From Bog-473 sp963777485 (GTDB lineage: Bacteria > Actinomycetota > Acidimicrobiia > Acidimicrobiales > RAAP-2): DNA of 64,000 nucleotides. The notes under the pieces are model-generated. The model saw nothing but the letters and a program-made list of their open reading frames with translations. It ran no database searches and had not been told where the DNA came from. The stretch lies in contig CAVZQP010000004.1 in NCBI GenBank assembly GCA_963777485.1, positions 496,001-560,000 of the forward strand, read 5' to 3'. Positions 8,048 through 16,808 of this stretch are shown here, in pieces. The translations under genes and the position numbers were made by a program. Each line of letters opens with the position of its first letter. Position 1 is the stretch's first letter.

Positions 8048-9442
8048 TCAGGCTGTCGACGAGAGGCTCTTTGGCGGTGTCGAGGTCGGGCCTGTGTACT
8101 TCTTGATCGGGCCCGAGCCGGGGCTGGTCGTCTCGACCGGTCCGACGGGTACCCCACCGATCCAACTGCCCGTCGGCGTTACCGCCGGTGCCGCCGAGCT
8201 CTTCAACTGCACGACCTGCTCGCCCTCGAAGCCGAAGTGCACCGAGCTCGAGTAGGAGAGCGGCACGAACCCCGGCGTGACGAAGCTGTGCCCCTGGCTG
8301 TTGATCGCGTTCATCAGGCTCTGCCGCGTCAGGTCCTTGCCGGCCTTCTGCAGCGCCTGTACGAAGGTATAGGCCAGCGCGACGCCGTACTGAGTGTTGC
8401 CGTCGAGACCGGACTTGGCGTACAGCGACGGCGCGTACTGCTGGAGGATCTTCTTCTCCGTCTGCACCCACGAGTTGGACGTCTCCGACTCGGGTGCGAA
8501 GTACGCCGTCGTGATGACGCCGTTGAGCAGCCCGCCGGCCGCTGCCACCTGTGCGGCCGATGCGCCGCCCTTCTGGGCGAAGGATTGGAGCAGCGGTCCG
8601 ACCGTCGGGGCGTCCGCACCCACGCTGTCGACGACGTACTGCGGCGAGTAGCCGATGACCGCGGCCGGCAACATTGCCAGCGCAGTGGCGGCAGGGATGG
8701 TCGCGAGGACCACCACCTGCGCGCCCGCGGCCTTCAGCGCGGCCATCTGGTTCGACAGCGCTCCGGACAGCGTTGCGGCGTCATAGGTCTGGCGCGAGAC
8801 GACCGACGAGCTCGGAATCTCCATGTCGAGACCCTTGACCACGTCCTGGCCGAACTCGTCGGCCTGGGACAGATAACCGATCTTCTTTCCGGCGAAGTTG
8901 GCCTTGATGTACGCGCCGAGGATCTTGCCGTCGATGGTGTACGGCGGCTGCCATCCGAGGCTCAACGGGTACTTCGAGTTGCTCCAACAGTTACAACCCG
9001 ACTCGATGAACAGCTGCGGGACCTTCTGCTGGTTCAAGAAGGACTGCACCGCCGACTGGGTGGGCGTCCCGAGCGACCCGACGTCCGCGAAGATGTTGTC
9101 CTGCAGCACGAGTTTGCGCGTGAGCGTCGCCGTGTTGGCGGGGTTGTAGCCGTCGTCGAGATACGTGTAGTGGATTTTGCGGCCGTTGACGCCCCCGTGG
9201 GCGTTGGCCCAGGCGAACACCGCGTTCATCGCGGGCGCGATCTCGTCGTAGCCCGGTGCGGCCGGCCCGGTGAGCGGGACCGTGGCGCCGATGGTGATGG
9301 AGCTCGAGGTGACGCCGGGCGTGCTCGCCGCTTGTGCCGTCGCCGGCAGCAGCGTCACCCCCAGCATGCAACCTATGGACCCCGCCACGAGCGCCCGGAC
9401 CCAGGGTGCCCAACTCGTCAATCTCCTTGCTCGTCGTCGCAT
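8048..9442 (-). CDS. Branched-chain-amino-acid-type ABC substrate-binding protein (liv operon)
   Basis: Secreted periplasmic-binding-protein type I of 464 residues and the last gene of a complete liv-type operon. An Arg-rich n-region, a hydrophobic core (WVRALVAGSIGCMLGV) and AQAAS form a signal peptide. The mature part starts ITIGATVPLTGPAAPGYDEI and continues GGVNGRKIHYTYLDDGYNPA, both characteristic of the family. AAGGAG lies 6 bases before ATG 9442. It follows the permease gene by 31 bases, so this receptor presumably feeds the adjacent LivHM/LivGF transporter. Ligand unknown: an amino acid, amide or short organic acid. Confidence 0.9.
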   Translation of the reverse strand: MRRRARRLTSWAPWVRALVAGSIGCMLGVTLLPATAQAASTPGVTSSSITIGATVPLTGPAAPGYDEIAPAMNAVFAWANAHGGVNGRKIHYTYLDDGYNPANTATLTRKLVLQDNIFADVGSLGTPTQSAVQSFLNQQKVPQLFIESGCNCWSNSKYPLSLGWQPPYTIDGKILGAYIKANFAGKKIGYLSQADEFGQDVVKGLDMEIPSSSVVSRQTYDAATLSGALSNQMAALKAAGAQVVVLATIPAATALAMLPAAVIGYSPQYVVDSVGADAPTVGPLLQSFAQKGGASAAQVAAAGGLLNGVITTAYFAPESETSNSWVQTEKKILQQYAPSLYAKSGLDGNTQYGVALAYTFVQALQKAGKDLTRQSLMNAINSQGHSFVTPGFVPLSYSSSVHFGFEGEQVVQLKSSAAPAVTPTGSWIGGVPVGPVETTSPGSGPIKKYTGPTSTPPKSLSSTA

Positions 9443-9473
9443 GACTTCTCCTTTTCCTTGTTTGCACATTGCA

Positions 9474-10514
9474 TTAGTCACTTGCTGACACCTGTACCGG
9501 AGCGGGCACTTCGTGGTCGCCGTGCCCCGGGCGTGGTCGATGCGCCCACAGCCACCGCAGGCCGCCCTGAATCCCGTTGGGCGCGGCGATCATGGCCACG
9601 ATGAGCACGACCCCGAAGATGATCGTGGCGAGGTACGCGTTGGCCCCGCTGCCGAGATTGAAGTCCGACGACACCGACGTCGACCACTGCGGCAGGTACA
9701 CAAGGAGGATCCCGCCCCACACCATGCCGAACAGCGTCCCGGTGCCGCCGAGCACCATGGCGGCCAACAACTGGATCGACAGCGTCAGGGAATACGAACC
9801 TGTGTTCACGACGCCGGTCGAAAGGGCCAGGAGCGCCCCGCCGAGCCCGGCACAGGCCGCGCTGACGGCGAAAGCCGTGACCTTCGTGCGCGCGACATGG
9901 ATCCCCGCCAACGACGCCGCGATCTCGTCGTCACGCACCGCCCGGAACGCACGCCCGTAACGGCTCCACAGGAGGTTCGCCAGGAGCACGAGCACAATCA
10001 GTGCGCCAAGGATCTGGATCCAGGTCAGCCACTCCTCTTGACCGAGCGAGCCCGGCGCGGTGGGCGCGCTCACCGTGAGCCCCTGGTCGCCACCGAAGGT
10101 GGCAGGCCATTTGTCGGCGATGGACGGGACGGCGAGGGCGAAGAGCAGGGTCATGCCGGCCAGGTAGGGACCCTTCAGCCGGGTGGCCGGCAGGCCGATG
10201 AGGACGCCTACCACCGCGGCGACCCCGGCCGCCGCGGCGAGCTCGAGGATGAAATTGGTCGCGGTGTGGGTCATCAACAGCCCCAGCGTGTAGGCACCGA
10301 CCGCCATGAATCCGCCGTGGCCAAGTGAGATCTGACCGTTCGCTCCCGTCAGCACGCTCAGGCCTGCCAGCACCACGATGTAGGAAGCGATTTCACCGAC
10401 TTGGTATTGGTTGTACGAGCTGAGCCGTGTCGTCAGGTACCAGAGGACGACGCCGGCGAGAACGGCCACGAACAGGTGGCGGATCATCGGCTGCCGGGGC
10501 ACGTATTTGGTCAC
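9474..10514 (-). CDS. livM: Branched-chain-type ABC transporter permease LivM
   Basis: Integral membrane permease of 346 residues with about nine to ten hydrophobic segments. The motif ITGxNGxISLGHGGFMAVGAY of LivM appears here as VLTGANGQISLGHGGF, and the EAA-like cytoplasmic loop is seen in YGRAFRAVRDDEIAASLAGI. It pairs with LivH to form the translocation path for the solute delivered by the binding protein. GTG at 10514 avoids a long overlap with livH; a TTG at 10559 would overlap it by 29 bases. It is fourth in the operon. Confidence 0.92.
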   Translation of the reverse strand: MTKYVPRQPMIRHLFVAVLAGVVLWYLTTRLSSYNQYQVGEIASYIVVLAGLSVLTGANGQISLGHGGFMAVGAYTLGLLMTHTATNFILELAAAAGVAAVVGVLIGLPATRLKGPYLAGMTLLFALAVPSIADKWPATFGGDQGLTVSAPTAPGSLGQEEWLTWIQILGALIVLVLLANLLWSRYGRAFRAVRDDEIAASLAGIHVARTKVTAFAVSAACAGLGGALLALSTGVVNTGSYSLTLSIQLLAAMVLGGTGTLFGMVWGGILLVYLPQWSTSVSSDFNLGSGANAYLATIIFGVVLIVAMIAAPNGIQGGLRWLWAHRPRPGHGDHEVPAPVQVSASD

Positions 10515-10530
10515 GGCCGCCGCGTCCAAG

Positions 10531-11409
10531 TCAGACCCGCCTTGCCGGCGGCCGGGCAAAGATCCCCTCAGGCCGGGCCATCAATGCCACCATCAACAGT
10601 GCGAGCGCGCCGAGCGGCTCGAGCCCCGACCCCAGGTACCCGCCGACGTAGGAGATGCAGAGCCCCGTGATCACCCCACCCACCAGCGCGCCGACCGGGC
10701 TCTCCAGCCCGCCGATCACGGCTGCGGTGAAGGAGTACACGAAGATCAGGTCCATGTAGTACGGGCTGAATGAGCTGGTCGGTGCCGCCAGCAGCCCGGC
10801 CAGCGATCCGGCGATCCCCGCCAGGCCCCAACCCAGCGTCAGCAGTAGTCCCACCCGCACGCCGAGCAGCCGCGCGATCTCTTGGGCGAACGCCGATGCC
10901 CGCATGCGCAGGCCGAGCGTCGTGAAGCGGAACAGGATGAGCATCGCGGTCATCAGCACGAGGACTGCGACGACGATGAACACGTCGAAGGAGGAGAACG
11001 CGATCGTGGTGTGCCCGATGTGCAGCCCTCGCTGGGAGAACGCGGCCGGGAAGCCTCGGCTCGCGTTGCCGTAGATGGCTCCGGCGAGGCCCTCGAAGAC
11101 GACCAGCAGGCCGATCGTCACGATGACGGGGTTCAGTTCGGGCTTACCGGTCAATGGTCGGATCAAGACCCGCTGGGTGACCGCGCCGATGGCGAAACCG
11201 ATCAGCAGCGCCACGACGAGCACCCACCAGTACCCCCAGCCCCGGGAGATGAGGCTGAAGGCGATGAACGTCGTGAGCATGGCCGCTGCACCTTGCGCGA
11301 AGGGGATGATGCGCGTGGCCCGGAAGACCAGCACCAGGGCGAGCGCGAGCGCCGCGTAGATCATCCCCTTGGCGATACCGTCAAGCGTGTAGTCCCAGAA
11401 GAGGGTCAT
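10531..11409 (-). CDS. livH: Branched-chain-type ABC transporter permease LivH
   Basis: Permease of 292 residues with eight or so transmembrane segments. DGIAKGMIYAALALALVLVF and IIPFAQGAAAMLTTFIAF are the usual LivH N-terminal segments (normally LNFAQGEL; here the loop reads RIIPFAQGAA), and LRMRASAFAQEIARLLGV is the coupling helix that touches the ATPases. The C-terminus VALMARPEGIFARP is typical. ATG 11409 lies 4 bases after the livF stop, so translation is coupled. Confidence 0.92.
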   Translation of the reverse strand: MTLFWDYTLDGIAKGMIYAALALALVLVFRATRIIPFAQGAAAMLTTFIAFSLISRGWGYWWVLVVALLIGFAIGAVTQRVLIRPLTGKPELNPVIVTIGLLVVFEGLAGAIYGNASRGFPAAFSQRGLHIGHTTIAFSSFDVFIVVAVLVLMTAMLILFRFTTLGLRMRASAFAQEIARLLGVRVGLLLTLGWGLAGIAGSLAGLLAAPTSSFSPYYMDLIFVYSFTAAVIGGLESPVGALVGGVITGLCISYVGGYLGSGLEPLGALALLMVALMARPEGIFARPPARRV

Positions 11410-11413
11410 CGCG

Positions 11414-12121
11414 TCAGAACCCCAAGTAATGGTGGCGCAGGTCGTCGTCCGCCGACACGTTTGCGGCAGAGTCGGACACAACCACCTGTCCGAGGTTGAG
11501 GATCACAGCGTGATGCGAAACCGACAGCGCACTGCGCGCGTTCTGTTCGACCAGGACGACCGTCATGTCCTTGCCGTCGGTCTGCTCCTGCAGCATGGTC
11601 ATCAGTTGTGCGGTGATGAGGGGCGCCAGTCCCAAGCTGGGCTCGTCGAGCAGCATGAGCCGCGGCTTGGAGATGAGTGCACGGCCGAGCACCAGCATCT
11701 GGCGTTCGCCGCCCGAGAGCGTCGACGCATGGCGGCGCCGAAAGCCCTGCAGCCGTGGGAACATCTCGAGGATCTCCTCGATGGCGGCCTGGCGTTCGTT
11801 GCGCTTGAGGCACCACAGCGTGGCCAGGCGGAGGTTCTCCTCGACCGTGAGCTCTTCGACGACGCCGCGGCCTTCGGGCACGTGGGCCACCCCCAGCCGG
11901 GCGATCGACTCGACCGAGCGGCCGACGAGCGGTCCTCCGTCGAACGACACCGATCCGGACGCCGGTTTTACCAGCCCCGAGATGGTCCGAAGCAGGGTCG
12001 TCTTGCCGGCACCGTTGGCGCCGAGCACCGCGGTGATTGCACCGGGCTCCGCGTCGAAGGACACAGAGCGCAGCGCCCGCACGGCTCCGAACGACACGGA
12101 GAGTTCGCGCACCTCAAGCAT
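11414..12121 (-). CDS. livF: Branched-chain-type ABC transporter ATPase LivF
   Basis: ATPase of 235 residues, the expected LivF length. It has Walker A GANGAGKTT, Q-loop region VAHVPEGRGV, signature LSGGERQML and Walker B LMLLDEPSLGLAP. With LivG it powers the LivHM permease at the inner face of the membrane. ATG 12121 overlaps the livG stop by 8 bases, so the two subunits are probably made in equal amount. Confidence 0.93.
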   Translation of the reverse strand: MLEVRELSVSFGAVRALRSVSFDAEPGAITAVLGANGAGKTTLLRTISGLVKPASGSVSFDGGPLVGRSVESIARLGVAHVPEGRGVVEELTVEENLRLATLWCLKRNERQAAIEEILEMFPRLQGFRRRHASTLSGGERQMLVLGRALISKPRLMLLDEPSLGLAPLITAQLMTMLQEQTDGKDMTVVLVEQNARSALSVSHHAVILNLGQVVVSDSAANVSADDDLRHHYLGF

Positions 12122-12977
12122 CGATCTCCCCGCTGTTCGTGGGCGCAGTCGTTGCATCGACCTCGTCTCCGAGGTACGCGGTGGCCACCTCCGGGTTGGC
12201 GCGGATCGCGTCGGGCGTGCCATGGGCGATCACCCGCCCGAAGTTCAATACGACGATCCGGTCGCACACGGACATGACGAGATCCATGTGGTGTTCCACC
12301 AAGAGGACCGACATCCTGGTGGTGAGGCTTCGGATCCTCGACCCGAGCGAGGTCATCTCTGCCTCGGACAGCCCGCTGGCTGGTTCGTCGAGCAGCAACA
12401 AGCGAGGCTCCGCCATCAACGCCCGTGCCAGCGCGGTCTGCTTCTGGACTGCGTAGGGCAGCGCCGACGGCAACCGGTCGGCGTAAGCCGCGACACCGAG
12501 GTCGCCGAGGACCTTCATCGCCCGTGTCGCTGTCCGCCGCTCTTCACGGCTCGATCGCCACAGCCCGAGGAATGAGGACGCCGGGTCGCTGCGCAGCACC
12601 GGCTGCGCGCCCAACATGACGTTCTCGAGCACCGTCAGTCCGGCGCAGAGGCCCACCCCTTGCAGCGTGCGGGCGATCCCCAGCTTGGCGAGGTCATGGG
12701 GATGGTGCCGATGCAAGTCTCGACCGCGGTAGCTGATGTGCCCCGAACTCGGGTGCACGAAGCCGCAAATCACGTTGAAGAGGGTCGTCTTGCCCGCGCC
12801 GTTCGGTCCGATGACGCCGACGACCTCGCCACTGTCGATCGACATGGAGACTTCGTCGAGCGCGAGTACGCCCCCGAATCCGATGGTGACGTCCCTCACT
12901 TCGAGGAGGGGGCTCTCACCTTGCGCGCTGGCGTCGTCGGGGACCGAACCTTCCGTGGCCTCGAGGACCGGGCTCAT
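12114..12977 (-). CDS. livG: Branched-chain-type ABC transporter ATPase LivG
   Basis: ATPase of 287 residues, first gene of the operon. Walker A is GPNGAGKTT, Walker B LLLLDEPASGL, and the H-loop His is in LLVEHHMDLVM. The signature position reads LPYAVQKQTALARAL instead of the usual LSGGQ or LSYGQQ; LivG proteins are naturally relaxed here, so this is unlikely to mean loss of function. A roughly 27-residue acidic N-terminal extension precedes the ABC domain. The operon promoter must lie in the 254 bases upstream. Confidence 0.9.
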   Translation of the reverse strand: MSPVLEATEGSVPDDASAQGESPLLEVRDVTIGFGGVLALDEVSMSIDSGEVVGVIGPNGAGKTTLFNVICGFVHPSSGHISYRGRDLHRHHPHDLAKLGIARTLQGVGLCAGLTVLENVMLGAQPVLRSDPASSFLGLWRSSREERRTATRAMKVLGDLGVAAYADRLPSALPYAVQKQTALARALMAEPRLLLLDEPASGLSEAEMTSLGSRIRSLTTRMSVLLVEHHMDLVMSVCDRIVVLNFGRVIAHGTPDAIRANPEVATAYLGDEVDATTAPTNSGEIDA

Positions 12978-13231
12978 GTTGACGCCTACCCGGGCACCGA
13001 GGCAGCAGGTGCTGTTCCCGAACGCGTTTCGTGATCGCGCACGCCTACCCAGCCCCCCGGCATCGCGTCGGACGTTACAACCTTCGCAACACGAGCGCAT
13101 GACAACCGCGCGGATACGACAAAGGTCGCTCTTGGTCGGTCAACGCCTCGGCCGGGGTTGCCGGGCTCATGGATCAGCCTCGATGACCTCCACTTTCGGC
13201 CGCGGCGATCACCTGTGCTTTTGCCGGTTGC
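12978..13231. promoter_or_regulatory. Upstream region of the liv operon
   Basis: 254 bases between the livG start and the end of the secreted-protein gene, both on the minus strand. It should hold the liv promoter. I see only a weak minus-strand TTGTCA and no convincing -10 or palindrome. Confidence 0.3.
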
Positions 13232-14431
13232 CTACTTCTCGTGCGGGAACGGCATGAACAGCAGACCGCCCTGGGGCACGAAGGCGGCGCCGCTGACGGG
13301 CACCGGAGTGATCGCGCCGGTCCAGGGGTTGAGGGAGCCCAGGTAGTTGGGCGGGAAATCCGGCGGCGACGGACAGGTGGAGGGCGCAGTGTTGGCGCCG
13401 CAGGGCGTGACCGCCACGATCGGGTTCGCCCCGAAGGCGCCACCGAGGACATCGACGGCATCGTTGGTCGAATCGGTGCCATAGAGGACCCCCGGACCCA
13501 CGGCCCACGCGGTGTCGTCGACGGACTGCGAGAGCGAGAGCACGGAGAGCGACTTGGAAGGGTTGCCCCTCTCGACGTAGATCTGCTGCTGGTCACCTTG
13601 GCTGTCGAGCATGAAGTCACGAGCAAAGCGAGGAGCACTCTTGGGCACGACCTCGCTCGAGTCGGGGTCGGTCAGCGCCAACGTCATCTTCTGCCCCTCT
13701 TGCGCACCGACGTTGGCCACAGTGGCCGTGTCCTCGTCGTAGAAGAGAGGCGACACCGTGGCGACGGAGCTCGCCGAGTCGAGTGTCACGGAGTAGACAG
13801 CCGGGAAGGTCGGTTGTGGTGGGGAAAGGGTCCCGGTGGTGCCGGGAGCCGAGGCGCTGATGAGGATCTGGTCTCCGAGGACAGAGATGGCGTCCGTGCC
13901 CCCGTTGTGGGGCAGCGGCTCGTTGTACGTGTAGTGCTGGACGTTGACTGCACCGTGGGCCCCCGGGGTGATCGTGTAAAGCGAGCTGTTGGCGTCTTCG
14001 TTCACGGTGGCGATGAGCCCGCCGATTGCGGGGTCAGCAGTCAACCCGTCGACCTTGCCCTGGACGTCCCACTGCCCCAGTGCCTTGCCGAATCTGCCCA
14101 TCGCGACGATCGTGCTGTCCGTGTTGCCGTCAGAGCTCGGTTCACCCTGCGGCCCGACACCGTTCTGAAAGCCGACGAAGATGAAGCCATCGAGCTTGGT
14201 GATGTCGTCGGGCTTGGTCAACGGCTCGCTCGCCGTCGTATTGGTCGAACCGCTGACGGTGAAGGTGTGCGAGAGGGTCATTCCGGACAGGATCGTGAAC
14301 GCCATGAGTGCAGGTTGGGCCGAAGGCTGGTCGGCACCGGCGGGCGCGGCGGCCGGGAGAGCTGCGACGGCGAGCGCTGCCAATCCGGAGACGCAAATGG
14401 TGACGACGAACCGGGGGCTGAAGCGGGTCAT
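13232..14431 (-). CDS. Secreted protein of unknown function, beta-rich
   Basis: Product of 399 residues. The start has an Arg-containing n-region, a hydrophobic core (FVVTICVSGLAALAVAALPAAA) and a probable Ala-Gly-Ala cleavage site near residue 30. The mature part is rich in Gly, Thr, Val and Asp with repeated short strands such as GLIATVNEDANSSLYTIT and DAISVLGDQILISASAPG, suggesting a beta-propeller-like surface or binding protein. One Cys pair is near the C-terminus (TPCGANTAPSTCP). No catalytic motif is seen. GGAGG lies 6 bases before ATG 14431. It is monocistronic, with 189 bases upstream to the divergent cysteine dioxygenase gene. Confidence 0.7.
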   Translation of the reverse strand: MTRFSPRFVVTICVSGLAALAVAALPAAAPAGADQPSAQPALMAFTILSGMTLSHTFTVSGSTNTTASEPLTKPDDITKLDGFIFVGFQNGVGPQGEPSSDGNTDSTIVAMGRFGKALGQWDVQGKVDGLTADPAIGGLIATVNEDANSSLYTITPGAHGAVNVQHYTYNEPLPHNGGTDAISVLGDQILISASAPGTTGTLSPPQPTFPAVYSVTLDSASSVATVSPLFYDEDTATVANVGAQEGQKMTLALTDPDSSEVVPKSAPRFARDFMLDSQGDQQQIYVERGNPSKSLSVLSLSQSVDDTAWAVGPGVLYGTDSTNDAVDVLGGAFGANPIVAVTPCGANTAPSTCPSPPDFPPNYLGSLNPWTGAITPVPVSGAAFVPQGGLLFMPFPHEK

Positions 14432-14575
14432 GCACGACCTCCAATCGAATGATCGCGTTGGACGGTAGAGGCCTCTGTTGAAAACGCGTCGATCAATCCG
14501 TGACCGACAGATGAATTCCTTGGTTTCACCTGAGCGCTGCACCGGGCGATGAGCGCTTTCGAAGGAGAAACCCCT

Positions 14576-14602
14576 TAAATCCGATTGACTTACTTGGATT
14601 TA
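14576..14602. promoter_or_regulatory. Inverted repeat upstream of cysteine dioxygenase
   Basis: TAAATCC and GGATTTA form a perfect 7-bp inverted repeat around 13 bases, ending 18 bases before the ATG used for the cysteine dioxygenase gene. It could be an operator or a small leader hairpin. The surrounding region 14432-14620 separates two divergent genes, and AAGGAG at 14561-14566 is too far from the chosen start to serve it. Confidence 0.35.
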
Positions 14603-14620
14603 GCGGCTACCGTGCTTCGG

Positions 14621-15181
14621 ATGCAGAGAACGGGTCGACTTCGTTCCGTTGGCCAGCCTCCGCGTCCGCATCGTGCCGCAGGCCATGGAGCGACCTCGGT
14701 GAGGCGGCACGTCGATCCCGCTGCCATCGCACAGCGGCTTGGCGCAGCCGTGCACTGGCCCGGAGCGGCGGGTGTGCCGGACCGGTCGTGGCGGTTGATC
14801 GCCGAGACTCGCGAATTCGACGCATGGCTCATCGCATGGCCGCGCGAGTCCGCCGCCGAATTGCACGACCACGGCGGTTCGCGCGGTGCGCTCCACGTCA
14901 TCAGGGGTGCCCTCGTCGAGACCATTCCGTGGCGTGACGACGAGGGCAGGGTGACCCTCGCCCGCAGGGAGGTCCATTCGGGCGAAACCCTGGCCTTTGG
15001 CGCCGGCCACGTCCATGATGTGCGCAACGAGGCAGCCGACCACGCACTGAGCCTCCACGTGTACAGCCCGCCCCTCACGTCGATGAACTACTACGACCGC
15101 TTCGGCGATCGTCTGTTCCCCCGCGAGAGGGGGTGGGTCTCCGCCCGCAGCCAGTCCGCGTTGCGGTCTGCGGCGCCGTGA
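14621..15181 (+). CDS. Cysteine dioxygenase type I family protein
   Basis: Cupin of about 186 residues. AELHDHGGSRGALHVIRGAL contains the HxHx-type metal ligands of bacterial cysteine dioxygenases (His-Asp-His), and AGHVHDVRN carries the third His; NYYDRFGDRLF near the end is also typical. The family uses non-heme iron and O2 to turn cysteine into cysteine sulfinate. The N-terminus is uncertain: a TTG at 14585, GTG at 14609, ATG at 14621 and GTG at 14699 are all possible, and the GTG at 14699 has GGAG 9 bases upstream. Its stop overlaps the start of a rhodanese-like gene (GTGA), so sulfur handling is the likely shared theme. Confidence 0.85.
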   Translation: MQRTGRLRSVGQPPRPHRAAGHGATSVRRHVDPAAIAQRLGAAVHWPGAAGVPDRSWRLIAETREFDAWLIAWPRESAAELHDHGGSRGALHVIRGALVETIPWRDDEGRVTLARREVHSGETLAFGAGHVHDVRNEAADHALSLHVYSPPLTSMNYYDRFGDRLFPRERGWVSARSQSALRSAAP

Positions 15182-15567
15182 CTACTACATCCGTTGAGCA
15201 ACTGCTGGCTGATGCGCGCCGCCACATCGACCGTGTGGGTCCCGAGGAACTCGGACCCTGGCGCGTCGCCGGGGCGCTTTTGATCGACATACGCCCCGAA
15301 CGCCAAAGAGCAGAGGAGGGTGAGTTTGACCACGCGATCGTGGTCGAGCGCAACGTCCTCGAGTGGCGGTTCGATCTTGGGGGCGAGCACGCGCTCGCTG
15401 ATATCGACGGTTACGGCCAGCCGGTCGTCGTCGCGTGCTCCGAAGGGTATGCCTCGAGTCTGGCCGCGGCCTCGTTGCGTGACCTGGGGTTCACCCGAGT
15501 CGCCGACCTCGCCGGCGGCTACGTGGCGTGGCGAGCCTGGCGGGAAAAAGCAAGGTCTCACACGTAG
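15178..15567 (+). CDS. Rhodanese-like domain protein
   Basis: Single rhodanese domain of 129 residues. LIDIRPERQRAEEG is the usual N-terminal LIDVR motif and VVACSEGYASSLAA the active-site loop with the sulfur-carrying Cys; LRDLGFTRVADLAGGYVAWRAW is the canonical C-terminal end. It would move sulfane sulfur to thiol or cyanide acceptors in the cytosol. GTG at 15178 overlaps the cysteine dioxygenase stop, so the two are translationally coupled. This fits oxidation of cysteine-derived sulfur. Confidence 0.85.
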   Translation: MTTTSVEQLLADARRHIDRVGPEELGPWRVAGALLIDIRPERQRAEEGEFDHAIVVERNVLEWRFDLGGEHALADIDGYGQPVVVACSEGYASSLAAASLRDLGFTRVADLAGGYVAWRAWREKARSHT

Positions 15568-15665
15568 TCGCTGCGGCGCGTCCAGACCAGCGTGGCCCAG
15601 CCCCAGATAGGCGGCAGGTACGCCGTGCACAGCCGCTCGATCAACACCGTAGCCACCGGGTCCTG

Positions 15666-16316
15666 TCAGTGCCGCATGAAGCGGGACGCGCCCTCCCCGC
15701 GTAGTCGACCCGCTGGGAGCAGCCGACCGCAGGCCACCAAGGCGAGCGCCTGGGCGGAACCCTCGATTGGCGCACCCTCGCCGGAGGACCACTCGAGATC
15801 ATCGGCGCGCAATGTCACGCCGGACAGGTCGGTGCCGAACAGGTTGGGCGCCGAGGGGTTAGCCACCAGCGAGAGGACACGCACGATGCGGCCGTCCGGG
15901 ACACGACGTGACAGCGGGACGGCCTCGATGACGTCGAGACAATGCACGACACAGTGGGTGAGAGCGCCGTCCTGGCCGCCACCGGGCGGCAGCCAGGTGT
16001 GCAGCACTTCGGAGCGGAGGTCGGCCAGGAGTTGTTCGATCGGCAAGGCACCGTCGCGCGCCGCGACTGTGTCCGACAGGCGGGTGAAGTCGCCGCCCGC
16101 GGCTTCGAGCTCGGCCATGAAGGCCGGACCGGAATAGCGGACGGGCATCGTCACGTGGGCGACCACCTCCCTCGTCCGCCAGCCCTCGCACAGCGACGGT
16201 TCGTCCCACACCCGCGGCCCGGCCGCCTCCAACAGGTCGGCGAGGGCGACGAATTCCTCGGCGATCCCGTTGGCGGACACATCGTTGTGCTCCATCATGC
16301 TGGTGTCGGTTGTCAT
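15666..16316 (-). CDS. Maleylpyruvate-isomerase-like (MDMPI/DinB) mycothiol-dependent-type protein
   Basis: Protein of 216 residues with the actinobacterial TIGR03083-like pattern: LADLLEAAGPRVWDEPSLCEGWRTREVVAHVT near the start, and THCVVHCLDVIEAV in the middle supplying the His metal ligands. Characterised relatives use mycothiol as cofactor, but most members have no known substrate. It is followed 12 bases upstream by an SRPBCC gene and then ArsR on the same strand; the three probably form one operon transcribed from the palindrome near 17200. Confidence 0.78.
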   Translation of the reverse strand: MTTDTSMMEHNDVSANGIAEEFVALADLLEAAGPRVWDEPSLCEGWRTREVVAHVTMPVRYSGPAFMAELEAAGGDFTRLSDTVAARDGALPIEQLLADLRSEVLHTWLPPGGGQDGALTHCVVHCLDVIEAVPLSRRVPDGRIVRVLSLVANPSAPNLFGTDLSGVTLRADDLEWSSGEGAPIEGSAQALALVACGRLLPAGRLRGEGASRFMRH

Positions 16317-16328
16317 GTTGCGGTCCTC

Positions 16329-16808
16329 CTATTCGGACGTGGCTGTATCGGTTCGGGTGCCAGGGGAAGGAGGTTCGACTCGCTCGAGATGAGCGGCAAA
16401 GCGGTCGAGCGACGTGGAGAACCCGGCCTGTGCTTCGGGGGCCATGAAGGCTTCGGGTACGTAGCGCTGATGGATGCGTACCTCGGTGCGGTCAGGCCCG
16501 AGTGCCACGAATTGCGTGTTGACCCTCATGCCTGAATGAGTCTCTGTCCACGACAGGACTTCCGGTGGACGCACCTCGTCATAGACGGCGTGCGTCGGAT
16601 ACTGGCTGCCGTCGCGGTCGTTGACCATGACGGTCGAGAAGACGCCGCCGGGCCGAGCATCGACCGATATGTGCTCGCGTGGCGCGCTTGTACCCGCTGG
16701 TCCCCAGAAGTGTGCGAGGTGATCCGGGTCGGTCATGCATTCGAAGACGATCTCGCGCGGAGCGTCGAAGACCCGGGTGAAGCGGAGTTCGTTCTCTGCC
16801 GCCGTCAT
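16329..16808 (-). CDS. SRPBCC (AHSA1/START-like) domain protein
   Basis: Ligand-binding helix-grip fold of 159 residues. FTRVFDAPREIVFECMTDPDHLAHFWGP is the classic AHSA1 start, followed by DARPGGVFSTVMVN and EVRPPEVLSWTETHSG. These proteins bind hydrophobic ligands or act as unknown enzymes; in actinobacteria they often follow an ArsR gene, as here. ATG 16808 overlaps the ArsR stop (ATGA), so the pair is translationally coupled. The same ArsR-SRPBCC pairing recurs at 32312-34209. Confidence 0.85.
   Translation of the reverse strand: MTAAENELRFTRVFDAPREIVFECMTDPDHLAHFWGPAGTSAPREHISVDARPGGVFSTVMVNDRDGSQYPTHAVYDEVRPPEVLSWTETHSGMRVNTQFVALGPDRTEVRIHQRYVPEAFMAPEAQAGFSTSLDRFAAHLERVEPPSPGTRTDTATSE

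Noticed and set aside
7003..8106. Plus-strand long open frame opposite the fructosamine-kinase-like gene
   Set aside because: Shadow frame without motifs; the true plus-strand gene is the hydrolase at 7415-7993.
12114..12977. Degenerate LivG signature as evidence of a dead ATPase
   Set aside because: LPYAVQKQT replaces the LSGGQ-type signature, but Walker A, Walker B and H-loop are intact, and LivG proteins vary here.
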